From: Saturnia japonica
Lineage: Eukaryota; Arthropoda; Insecta; Lepidoptera; Saturniidae
NCBI GenBank assembly: GCA_033032175.1
Contig: CM065329.1
Span: forward strand, 11,910,985-11,974,984
DNA: 64,000 nt
Direction of reading: 5' to 3'
Every line of letters starts with the position of its first letter. The stretch's first letter is position 1. This document shows positions 10,549 to 20,440 of the stretch, in pieces. The position numbers and the translations under genes are program-made. The notes beneath the pieces are model-generated. The model saw only the letters and a program-made list of their open reading frames with translations, ran no database searches and was not told the origin of the DNA.

Positions 10549-11646
10549 TCATATATGAGATATACTGATAACATCGTGCTTGACATTTAAATGATTTTCG
10601 ATGCTTTTCTTTTGACGATAATCTTTCATACATATAGGACATTTATATTTTGTTTTCTTCACACCCTCCCACCTAATATGTTGTTTGTTGACGTGCCTTT
10701 CGTAACCTCGCCTCGAACTGAACTTAGATCCGCAAATTACACATAAGTACCTATCCGTAACTTTATTGTGAGTGTTATCATGCTCTGCTAAATGCACACG
10801 ACTGAGAAACTTCTTCCCGCATTTGTCGCACTGATACTGTTTTCCCGCCATATGATTGTAAATGATGTGCAGTTTTAGGGCGTTCCTAATCTTATATTCC
10901 TTGTTACAGTAGTCGCATACGTATGCCACTGATTTCTCTTTAATATAAGCACAATTACGGCCGTGACGTAAATAGCAAATTTTGTTCGAGAACTTTCTAT
11001 TGCATCCTGAACATATCGCAGATTTATGTTTGAACATGTGAGCGACAAGGTTGCTCTCTGTCGCGAAAGTTTCCTTGCATTCGACGCAAACGTGATTTCC
11101 CTTGTGTTTCGACATGTGAATATTGAGGGACGAATTTCTACTAAACACTTCAGAGCAAAAATTACAGGGGAAAATTGTTAATTGATGAGTCTTCAAATGA
11201 TCTCGAAAGACGTCGAGTTCCAAAATCATATTGCAATGGACGCACATTTTCTTGCCGATATTCTTTATATGAATATTGAATTTCATTATATTATTGAAAC
11301 TCGTTTGACATTCAGGGCAAACCAGTTTTACCCCGTTCTTCCTCACTGGATTCATTGCATCGCTTCTACAAATTTTTTGCACATTAAACTTATTATAACC
11401 TAAGTTACGTAACGCGTCCTTGACGGTTTTACTTTTTTTCGAACATGTATAGGTATGTAAGCCCTTAGATGCGATGACGTACAAACTTCTAGTCTTTTTA
11501 GGCACATTAATATCTTTCAAATAGAGGGTGATACTTTTCCAATGTCCGACAGATTCCGTGCAGAGTTGTATGAAAGGAACAAAGTTCATTATCTGTGCGA
11601 GGCATTCTTTGCACATTTTATTTGGCAGAATAGCGGACGTCTCCAC
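10549..11646 (-). CDS. ZAD/C2H2 zinc-finger locus, alternative terminal exon 2
   Basis: Terminal exon of 365 codons plus stop after a TTTTAG acceptor, phase 0, first codons GTG GAG. The ZAD second half is LPNKMCKEC, then FIQLC and HWKSI, with the downstream strand SLYVIASKG. The finger array follows the sister exons: CPECQTSF, CVHCNM, CNFCSEVF, CVECKETF, C2HC CSGCNRKFSNKICY..C, CDYCNKEY, CDKCGKKF, CVICGSKF, CPICMKDY. It is shorter than its sisters by one C-terminal finger. No start codon is needed if spliced to 19396-19581. It stands 340 bp from the next exon. Confidence 0.87.
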   Translation of the reverse strand: METSAILPNKMCKECLAQIMNFVPFIQLCTESVGHWKSITLYLKDINVPKKTRSLYVIASKGLHTYTCSKKSKTVKDALRNLGYNKFNVQKICRSDAMNPVRKNGVKLVCPECQTSFNNIMKFNIHIKNIGKKMCVHCNMILELDVFRDHLKTHQLTIFPCNFCSEVFSRNSSLNIHMSKHKGNHVCVECKETFATESNLVAHMFKHKSAICSGCNRKFSNKICYLRHGRNCAYIKEKSVAYVCDYCNKEYKIRNALKLHIIYNHMAGKQYQCDKCGKKFLSRVHLAEHDNTHNKVTDRYLCVICGSKFSSRRGYERHVNKQHIRWEGVKKTKYKCPICMKDYRQKKSIENHLNVKHDVISISHI

Positions 11647-11954
11647 CTAAAACAATATTTCTTCATGTACTCAAATGTCAATTCATCAATTCATGGTTAC
11701 AGAATTTCATAAATATGAAAATGTTTATGAATTTCAGAATTTATGTTTGTGTGAATCGAAAACAAAATATTTATATTTGAGAATTATGTGGTTGTTGCAA
11801 CCTTTATAACTCTGACGGATTATTTTGTCAATATTGCAACACTAAAGTGTATTTACTTGATAATGTAGTACAATGCAGTGTTTGTGCATACGGAGCATTA
11901 GATGATTGTTGTTTTAAAAAAGTTGTCTTTTAAATGAATGTTTAGCTGTTAGTC

Positions 11955-14900
11955 TACCTAATCTATACATATAATAAAAACGTAACTGATCGATGTCTGT
12001 ACATAGAAGATATATGAGAAAAACTATTGTCGGGGGTCTCTATCAACGCAGGAGAACCCAAAACAATGATTGTTAGAATTTTTGTCTGTTTGTCTGTTTG
12101 CCAACTTTTGTGCATTGCAACAACATTTAGTGTTTGTTTTACTTCAATAAGTTAATAAATAAAAAAGTTATATCAATTTAAAAAATCACGTCGAACATTT
12201 TTTTGATAAAAATGCTATAAAATAGCTCTTCAGTTGAATTGACAGAAATTTTAGTTATCTGTATATTATGGTTTGTAAAACGATGATGATCGAAACCTTT
12301 CATAAAGTTAAAAAATGAAGAGTTTAAAAATTGCATATTCCAATATAAGTTGACCTCATATCTATGTGATAAATCATATTAGAAGGGGGTCAACTTAGGC
12401 TGGATAAAGATCAGTTGAATATAGCTGCGCCGCTGCTAGGGATGGCAATTCATTTCGAAAAAGATTGATTCGAATCGAACTCTCATGATTCGATTCGCAA
12501 AAAAATCGATGTCTAAAAGATCGATCTCTCAAAAATTGATCTGTTTTCGATTCACTTTTGCATTTGTATTAACAATATAAAAAACACTAAAACAGAAAAT
12601 TAAAACGGAAACACAACAGTCGATCTTTTGTAATTTTTACCTTACTAAAGTATCAGTTATTACAGAGAAACATAGAAAGGTATAGAGAGAGAGAATTTAT
12701 TACAGGTATATAGGGAAAGAGAATTCATTTTAAAATTTTATTATTATAAACTGTTGTCGTTATTTTGCTGTTGGGTAATAATTTACAGTAAGTATTTTAA
12801 TTGGTAAATGACACCATAGAAAATGACTGTATAATGAATTGAATAATCCATACCTACTAATATTATACATGCGAAAGTAATTCTGTCTGTCCCGTCTGTT
12901 GCATTTTCAAGTTTAGACCGCTGAACCAATTTTATAGAACTTTGGTTGAGAAAGGTCATAGGCTACTTTTGGAAATAAAATTGGAAGGGGTTAAATGGGG
13001 GGGTGAAATGGGTGGTAAAAGTTCGTATAAAGAACCTAATTTTGATGAATTTTGATATAGAGATATGTAGGAATTTGGAGAAAGACTTTGGCTACCTTAT
13101 GTGGTGTAAATAAAACTATAATGGGTGAAATAGAGGTTGAAGGTTTGTACGAAGGACCCGTTAAACTAATTTTGATGAATAGAGATATATTAGACCTTGG
13201 AGACGGACATCGGTTACCTTATGGCGCAAAGATAAAACATTAAGGGATCAAATAGAGGATGAAATTTTGTACGAAGAACCCACTATTTCTCAATTTTGGG
13301 ATATGAAAATTCATATTTATGCAAAAACGAATCGGCAGGGTGGTACAATAAGAGATGATTTACAATACCATACACATAGAGTGATAAATCCATCTATGAT
13401 TTTCCATTGCTTTATCGTGTTTTGAGATCAGTCGGTGTATATGTATTAATATAGTGGGGTGGTAGGGATCGCGACCACCATATCTACATCTATACATATA
13501 ATAAAAGCGTAACTGATCGATGTCTGAACATAGAATATATATGAGAAAAACTATTATTGGGGGCCTTTATCAACGCAGCAGAACCCAAAACAATGAGTGT
13601 TAGAATTTTTTTGTTTGTCTGTTTGTCTTTTTGCCAACGTTGGTGCGCGCTAATCTCAGAAACGGCTTAACTGATTTGGAAACGGTTTCAACTAATATAT
13701 TTTGGTAAGGTTAACTTAACATTTAGTGTTGGTTTTGCTTCAATAAATTCATATATAAAAAAGTTATATCAATTTAAAAAATCACGTCGAACATTTGTTC
13801 GATAAAAGTGCTATAAAATAGCACTTCAGTTGTATTGTCTGAAACTTGGAAACTGGTTTGTAAAATGATGATTACATAAAGTTAAAAAATGTACAGTTTC
13901 AGAGACCTTGGAACTTTCCAATATGAGTTGACCTTACATCTATATAATAAATCATATTAATAAGTGGGTCACCCTAGGTTGGATATAACCACGCAAGCAA
14001 GTCGAGTGCCGCATCGCTGCTAGGCAATTCATTCCGAAAAAGATCGAATCGAATCAAACTATGATTTATCGATTCACAATAAATCGAGGTCTAAATAATC
14101 GATCTCTCCAAAAAATCAACCTTCTTTTATTCACTTTTCAGATTTGAGTTAACAATATAAAAATGTCTATTATAGAAAACAAACAGAATAATGGAACGAA
14201 TAATCCATACTAATATTATAGATGCGAAAGTAACTCTGTCTGTCCTGTCTGTTGCACTTCACGCCCTGAAATAGACGATGAAGGTTTGTACGAAGAACGC
14301 ATCAAACCGAATTTGATGAATTTTGGTATAGAGATATATTGGACCTTGAAGAAAGACATTGGCTTACCTTATGTCGTGAAAATAAAACTTTAAGAGGTGA
14401 AATAGGGGATGAAATTTTGTACGAAGAACCCACTATTTCTAAATTTAGGGATATGAAAATTCATATTTATGCTTTTAGGAAGAAATAACAGTATTTCGTG
14501 TTTTAAAAAATAAGGGTGATTTACAATACACATAGGACTCCACCCCTTGATACTAAGCAAAATGTTCCTGAGACATGCTTACATTATACAAAACATATGT
14601 CCATCCTATTAAGACATATAAGCTGCGCTACATTCGCACATGCGTCAAAGATCAACATTAACAAATTCCAAATCCTCCAAACCCGATTCTTACGTAAAAT
14701 TAACAAAGCCCCTTGGTACGTTGGTCGAATCGTATATTAAATATCTTACGCGATCGTACTTTCGTATACGTAAATATAATATTCCACAAAAATATTGTTC
14801 TTTAGTATATCTAAAAAAAGTCTCCGATAACATATGCCTATTTCTTAATAACATAAGCCACTATAAGGTATTTTGCGAGTTTTTATGTTGAAGATTAAAA

Positions 14901-15160
14901 ATTGAGCTATATTTTTAGGCTTATCATATTAATCCTTACGAACAAAGTTATTTCATCATAAAGACAATTTAAATTTTTCTTTTTATTGTATGTAATTAGG
15001 AAACATATTATAGTTTAGGAGAAAATGAAAAATTAAAATAATTTGTACTTGCGGGAAATGATAACAATTATGATAGACTACACGGGTCCGTCGCGTTGGC
15101 GGCGCTTTATTTGTTGGATAAAAACTCGGGTGAAACCGAGGGGCACAGCTAGTAAATAAA
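11955..15160. mobile_element. Cluster of non-autonomous Helitron-like repeats
   Basis: Two copies of a block starting 'tctatacatataataaaa.cgtaactgatcgatgtctg' (about 11965 and 13490) are each followed by 'tactaatattata.atgcgaaagtaa..ctgtctgtc' (about 12855 and 14205). A 'gggtgaaaccgaggggcacagctagta' end lies near 15130-15155. These arrangements are common in Lepidopteran genomes and usually assigned to Helitron-like elements. The CTAG-type end fits, but I see no Rep/helicase. The exact borders of each copy are not resolved. Confidence 0.5.
14520..14745 (+). pseudogene. Jockey-like LINE reverse-transcriptase fragment
   Basis: An open frame ends with INKFQILQTRFLRKINKAPWYV, matching the 'LQ..QN..LR....APW.V' segment just after the reverse transcriptase of Jockey-clade LINEs. 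It is a short remnant lodged within the Helitron-like cluster. Confidence 0.6.
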
Positions 15161-15315
15161 TATGACTGAAATTTCTATAACGACTCTTTCCTAGCACTCC
15201 TTGTGTAAAAAAATCTTATTAATATGGCCGTTGTGTATATCCTCAATTCTGCCAACGTCGAGTGAATAGTAAATTTTTCTACGTAATCTTTTACTAAACA
15301 AACATATATCTCTAA

Positions 15316-15545
15316 AAAGATGGCGGATATCTTTTTAAAACTGCCTCGGGAGTTTTGGTGGCAACTTAAAATGCATGCTGCTAATTATTATTTATAATCC
15401 ACTTCACTTATGCACAAAAACAAAAACTACATCACGTTAAATGACGCCAAAATTACATAACATTGGCCAAAATACAATTTTTTATGAATATAATATTAAA
15501 CCATCACACGACAGTTTAAGATCCCGCTAAGACCCTGGAGAAAAA
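15316..15545 (-). mobile_element. Short (GAA)n-tailed retroposon, partial copy D
   Basis: Matches the 5' two thirds of the family at 22188-22518: 'aagatggcgg', 'ccacttcacttatgcacaaaaac', 'acatcacg', 'agatcccgc'. The GAA tail is missing. Confidence 0.6.
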
Positions 15546-15559
15546 TAAGCAAAATTATT

Positions 15560-17310
15560 ATAAAGGAAGCAAAAAACCAGATTGCACAAAAACACTTGAG
15601 TAAAAAAAATATTCATCCTTTTTATTTGATTCTCAAACGTCTTACTTAAATATTATATAGCCTATGTCACTCCCACAATTACGACGAATTCAACGACATC
15701 TAGTATGCTAAAATCCATCAAGCCGTTTAGGTTACAGAGCGTGACAAAGAAATAGACATACTACCCTTGCGCAATAAGTTGAGACCTGGGGAGCGGTGAC
15801 GTCACAGACGCATGGTTGTACTGTGCACAAAAAATATCATAACAAGTTTCCACCCGCGACTTCGTCTCTGCTATTTTTCAACGTGGCTTTCGAAACTCCC
15901 GTTGCCATACAGTTTCTTTTTACTGCCTGATCAACAGGTAAACACAACTGTTTGTTCCATTTTTCGTTTTCAAAAAAGTCCAACACTTTTAACAAGAGAT
16001 TTCTCTCTCCACTATGTAAGTTTTACCCTTCATTATAACAATAAACTTAACACAAAAAATAACAATAAGATATAGCAGTAACTCTAATAACTATTAACGA
16101 AACAGTATCAAATAAGATTATAAAATCGGAGCGCGTCATCGTTACGTGACGTAAACCAGTACGAGACTAAGATTTAAAAAAAATGGCGTTGCCTTCAGTA
16201 CAATGAAGCTTTAGGGGAAGTTACAGAACGGGCAGAGGGTTGCATTCCAGGCAAGTCCCAACTTATCGCGCACGGGTAGTACATACATATGTAATTTCTA
16301 ATTAATCCTTTTAACTGACTTTATGATAATTTAGACTACAGGATCCAAGCATTTTAAAGAGTAACTACTTTTTTTTAAATTCACAAAGTACCTTATCAGT
16401 AGTATACACGTGTATAGTTTTACTTACAAAAAGATATGACAATTGTAATGACGGGCTGAATGGCGCGTAACAATAAATTACTATTAACAAATTAGTATAA
16501 GAGAACATTATTATCCCTTGTTGAGTGAGGAATTACGTGTATAAAAGTCAAGAAGAAAAGTCATAAAGTCATATGTGTATCAAGTATATAACACCCTCCC
16601 CAAATATAAAATTTTTATCCTTAGTACTTTCGGCTGGGCGATTGTGAGTCAAACACGACAATGACTGTTATAAATATATTTATAACAGTCAGCCACTTCC
16701 ACGAGCGAGTTTATCGCGGCGATATTATCGTCCTACCACTTCATTCTATAAGAACTCTATGAACGTGACTCTAAAACGCCAACGACTCGCTGCGACAACG
16801 AATTGACCTACTAATAGCGCGCTCGTTGCATAACGTGAAGCGCTCTCGCCCTTCTAAAGCCCGCCCAGAGCATTTCGCTTATTGACATTACTGAATGTCG
16901 CTCTTGCCTGTCACCGAACTGAGCTATTTTAAACACAATTACTGTGTAACGAGTTCTTGCGGATCCGCAGTAAACAGTAGCGACTCGCGGCGAGTCATCT
17001 CCATTCGCGACGATACGCTGACGGTAAAATAATCGTCTCGGGGACGTGACCCGATAATATCAGTGGCGCACTTGTGGCGATACACTCGCTCGTGACTTAG
17101 GCGACTAAGATCTAAGATACGCATTGAAGAGGCAAAAAGGTAAATATTGTTATGTGGCATCTCTGCAATCTTGTTATGACGTAAACCCCTTCCATGTAAC
17201 CCACACCTTAAACACTCATAGAAACTATAACACAGTTTGATTCTACACTATGTGCCTAAGTAGTATAGTTAAACATGTATAGTTATTGGTCGTACATAAT
17301 GCACATCAGC
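15560..17310. other. Repeat-rich sequence inside the presumed zinc-finger intron
   Basis: Holds the repeat shared with 8400-8560 (about 15610-15760) and a perfect 30-bp palindrome at 16662-16691. A GC-richer stretch from 16690 to 17160 has several CGCG-type words. No gene recognised. Confidence 0.4.
16662..16691. repeat. Perfect 30-bp palindrome
   Basis: Starts TGACTGTTATAAATA and is its own reverse complement over 30 bases. It could be the centre of a foldback element or a cruciform-prone site; no function is claimed. Confidence 0.7.
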
Positions 17311-17470
17311 TAAAGAGGGAGATAATCGCCTACTTTCGGATTCGTAGAGCATTGTCTCTGTCACTCAGTACATTATGTGACGTTTTGTCGCTTTCAAGCA
17401 CTGTTAGTGCTCTGTGTGACAGAGACGACGCTCTACGAAACTGAAAGTAACTGATTATCTCCTTTTTTAA
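17311..17470. mobile_element. Hairpin MITE with long terminal inverted repeats
   Basis: The left arm 'gagataatcgcctactttcg..ttcgtagagc.ttgtctctgtcac' is repeated inverted on the right ('gtgacagagacgacgctctacgaaa' to 'gattatctcc'). Arms are about 50 bp with few mismatches, and TA flanks both sides. About 155 bp long. Confidence 0.7.
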
Positions 17471-17541
17471 CTGTACCTGTGCCGGTAACTGTAATGGGGT
17501 TATTACATGGCAGGTATATCGCAGCCGATTTTGGTGCATAC

Positions 17542-17547
17542 TTTATT
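17542..17547 (-). terminator. Poly(A) signal after zinc-finger terminal exon 1
   Basis: AATAAA on the minus strand, about 90 bp beyond the stop at 17636, consistent with the transcript ending here. Confidence 0.45.
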
Positions 17548-17635
17548 CTGTCGTATTTTTGTGTCTTGGTGTTTCAACATCAAATAAATATTATTACTTT
17601 CTTTCACAGATGGTAAGTTATATCTTAATGACTGC

Positions 17636-18967
17636 TCATTGACTGTGATTTGATCTATTATGTACCAAAAGAGATCTCAAGCTAGCAAATTTTATATTGC
17701 ATTCACTACATTTATAAAGCCCACAACTCTTGTTAGAATGTACTGTTGATATGTGCTTCTTCAAACGATAAGGTAGCCTGAATTTTGCTGGACAATATTC
17801 ACAGGCTTGCTTTAAAACTATTTCTGAACTCCTGTGTGCTTTTCTTATATGTTCTGATCGTCTGGATGAAGCACTGAAGGATTCACCACATAACTTACAC
17901 ACGTAAGGCTTTTCACCTGTATGTAACCGTAGATGCTGACTATATCCTAATTTAGTTTTTAGAACAACTCCACAATGTTCACATTTGTAGCTTTCCATTA
18001 TTTCATGCTTCTTAATGTGAGTTGTCATGTGTGCAGCGGCTAGAAGCTTACCACAGTACACGCAAGGCCTGTGAGTGTTTTTAAGGTGGACTATTTGGAT
18101 GTGTGTGGCTACAAATTTCTTCTTGGAAAACTTCTTGTTACAATAATCACAATAACATTCCGTGTCTGCACTGCCTCGTAGGCCTACTTTAACTTGTTTG
18201 TCATTAGTTTTAACTAATACTGATAACTTGTGACTTGTTTGATGTAAGTCTATTCTATTTCTGTCCAAGTTACAGCACTTTTTAACATGGTGAAAATAGC
18301 ATGTTTGGTTTCGGAAGAGTTTAGAGCAACCGGGGCAATTTTTCGGTGTATGCACAGATAAATGTGCATTGTAACCATAGGTCGACTGGAAGCTACGTCC
18401 ACAATCACCGCATGTAGTTGCTCCTGCAGTGTGAGCTATCAATAAATGTACTTTATACTGTTGTGAAGATAATAACAATGCCGGACACTTTTTACAGTCA
18501 TAAGGTTTTTTGTTATGTATTTTGGTTAAATGTTGGACCAAATCATCACGTGACATAATACAGGCACATACATAACATGCACGTTTTGAATCTGATGATT
18601 CCTTCAAGTGCTTGTATAAATCATGAGCATAAATGAAATTTTTTCCACAGTTTGGACATTGACAGTGTAAACTTTTCATATAGTCTTTTCTTTTTGTATC
18701 TTTCACCTTTGATAGCCTGGTTGGTGCTGCCAACTGCTTCTCATCTTCTTTATGTTCTACAAAAGATATATGATCTTCCACCAATATAGCATAAACTTTT
18801 TTTGTATTTAAATCATGTTTATAATCTGGTATAGTTTCAAGCATATTAACAGTGTATTTCCAATGTTCAGATGCTCGTTGGCAGAGTTTACGAAATTCAC
18901 CTGCTTGAAAGGCTAATATGTAGCAAGTGGCACACAGCCCGTTGGGCAGGTCACCATCCACAGGCAC
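17636..18967 (-). CDS. ZAD/C2H2 zinc-finger locus, alternative terminal exon 1 (proximal)
   Basis: Terminal exon of 443 codons plus stop after a TTGCAG acceptor, first codons GTG CCT GTG. It is nearest to the ZAD exon, 428 bp away, and joins it in frame (ITGVE|VPVDGDLPNGLCATC), giving a 505-aa protein. The second ZAD half has LCATC, GEFRKLC and HWKYTV, then KVYAILVEDH. Fingers follow: CPNCGKNF, a CYVC finger, CKKC, CGDCGRSF, the C2HC finger CPGCSKLFRNQTCY..C, a linker of about 45 residues, CDYCNKKF, CVYCGKLL, CEHCGVVL, TGEKPYVCKLCGESF, CEYCPAKF, CSECNIKF. It carries one more C-terminal finger than its sisters. Product: ZAD-type zinc-finger protein, presumably a nuclear transcription factor or architectural protein. 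Confidence 0.9.
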   Translation of the reverse strand: MPVDGDLPNGLCATCYILAFQAGEFRKLCQRASEHWKYTVNMLETIPDYKHDLNTKKVYAILVEDHISFVEHKEDEKQLAAPTRLSKVKDTKRKDYMKSLHCQCPNCGKNFIYAHDLYKHLKESSDSKRACYVCACIMSRDDLVQHLTKIHNKKPYDCKKCPALLLSSQQYKVHLLIAHTAGATTCGDCGRSFQSTYGYNAHLSVHTPKNCPGCSKLFRNQTCYFHHVKKCCNLDRNRIDLHQTSHKLSVLVKTNDKQVKVGLRGSADTECYCDYCNKKFSKKKFVATHIQIVHLKNTHRPCVYCGKLLAAAHMTTHIKKHEIMESYKCEHCGVVLKTKLGYSQHLRLHTGEKPYVCKLCGESFSASSRRSEHIRKAHRSSEIVLKQACEYCPAKFRLPYRLKKHISTVHSNKSCGLYKCSECNIKFASLRSLLVHNRSNHSQ

Positions 18968-19395
18968 CTGCAATGATGGTGTTGGTCAAATGGCCACATT
19001 TTCATCTTCTATGGAAGTCTCATAACATAAATTCTTTTATATTTTTCATTTTTAATAATTTTAGAGTTTATAAAGCCAGTTGACACTATTATAATATAGA
19101 TAAAATGACGCTATCTCCGTAAACGCATTACATCCGATCCAAAGAATTTGTTAAATTTAGTTAAATATCATAGATATAATATAATTAAAAGTTATGCATA
19201 TAAATTTAATTTAATGAGTAAAAATAATAGATTCGACCTCAAAATGTAGCTCTTAATTATAGAAATATTTTTTTATTGAAATCACTTTTTCGCCATCTTG
19301 GCTCATGGTGCGCGGGAATAAAACCGTTCCGTTTTCCACAGAAAATAAACAAATGCACAATTTTGAGGTCGTATAGAATATTGAATTTTGATTAC
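18968..19395 (-). other. Intron between the ZAD exon and the proximal zinc-finger exon
   Basis: Bounded by GAG|GTAATC (donor) and TTGCAG|GTG (acceptor). AT-rich and repeat-poor. Confidence 0.7.
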
Positions 19396-19581
19396 CTCAA
19401 CACCCGTTATAGTTTCCAGTAGCTCGGCGAGAGTTACTGCCTTATCTCCATTTATCATTACATTATCGCCGAGAAAAACTCTCCCTTCCGATGTATCACC
19501 CATACATATACGGCATTTGTCTGCACCGTCACCTCTGACTATATGTGAAATTAACGCCTTCACGTCTACTTGACGATCCAT
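19396..19581 (-). CDS. ZAD exon: shared first coding exon of the zinc-finger locus
   Basis: Codes for 62 residues from ATG 19581. It contains the first zinc pair of a ZAD (C23-R-I-C26) and then GDNVMINGDKAVTLAELLETITGVE, the usual beta/alpha segment. It ends at a phase-0 donor. The second cysteine pair (C74..C77) is supplied by the next exon, so the ZAD is split by an intron. ZADs bind one zinc through four cysteines and mediate dimerisation. It is the only ZAD 5' half I find upstream of four compatible acceptors (18967, 11646, 10209, 7506), all phase 0. Sharing by alternative splicing is inference. Confidence 0.88.
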
Positions 19582-20273
19582 TTTCGTTTTTGTTATTTTC
19601 TAAACGAAAAGAAGAATAAAAATTATACATAAATTTGTAACTTACGACAGACATGAAAACTTAAAAATTAGCAAACGTCAAAAGTGAAAATTCCAATGAC
19701 TGTCAACATTACTAATAGTGACGCGGTGATATATAACTGTAAGCCGTTATCGAATAATAACATAAGCATGTTGTTTATTTATGCTATTCATAGAATTTTT
19801 CAACATAAACAATTATAGTATCTATAAATGTAATTTGGAAATTACAGGGAATAAGTTACAATACACTCCCAATTTTACATATATAAAGAAAGTAACTTTT
19901 AGCAAAAAAGTATATTAAATAATGCCACTAAACTTGATGATCCAATGACAGGTACTTAAAAACTAAATATCTCAGTTTATTGTTAATTTATTAATTGTTA
20001 TAAAATTTTATTTTACATTGCACAGCAAAACTCTCGGAAAACAGAACTAATTTCACAAATAAAATTATAGTGGTTCTATAATAAATTTTATTAAATACTT
20101 GCTGTGCCTGCGGCTTCGCTCACACGGACTACAAAATGCTGTCGATTGGGCACATGCGCGAATTTTGTTACCCCTGCTCTCGGTTATCAAAAATACTTGT
20201 TGTAATACATAAGTTAAGAACATTATATAGATAGAGACTTAGTTTAAAAAACTGTCTTACTTATAGTTACATA
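19582..20273. other. Promoter side of the zinc-finger locus, then old repeats
   Basis: The first 150 bp upstream of ATG 19581 probably hold the 5' UTR and start site. From about 20095 a degraded 'acttgctgtgcctgcggcttcgctc' repeat runs to about 20240. No other gene. Confidence 0.4.
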
Positions 20274-20431
20274 TGAAGGGTATAGGGAAATGCGATGGGG
20301 AGGGAAATAAACCTTTTATTATTATTAATTTGTTTTATTTTATTATAACACCGTTTTTTACCCTTAGACCACAGTAACCATAGTAACATATTAGTGATGT
20401 GTCACACTTAATAGGGATATACCTGTTAACA
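20274..20431 (-). repeat. 3' LTR of the copia element
   Basis: 158 bp, reading TGTTAACAGG...CCCTTCA on the minus strand. It matches the 5' LTR at 27752-27919 over most of its length ('ttattattatt', 'acaccgtttttt', 'gatgtgtc', 'ttaatagggatatacct'). Confidence 0.88.
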
Positions 20432-20440
20432 CCTTTTCCT
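20432..20440 (-). promoter_or_regulatory. Polypurine tract of the copia element
   Basis: AGGAAAAGG on the minus strand, touching the start of the 3' LTR; primes plus-strand synthesis in this class. Confidence 0.7.
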
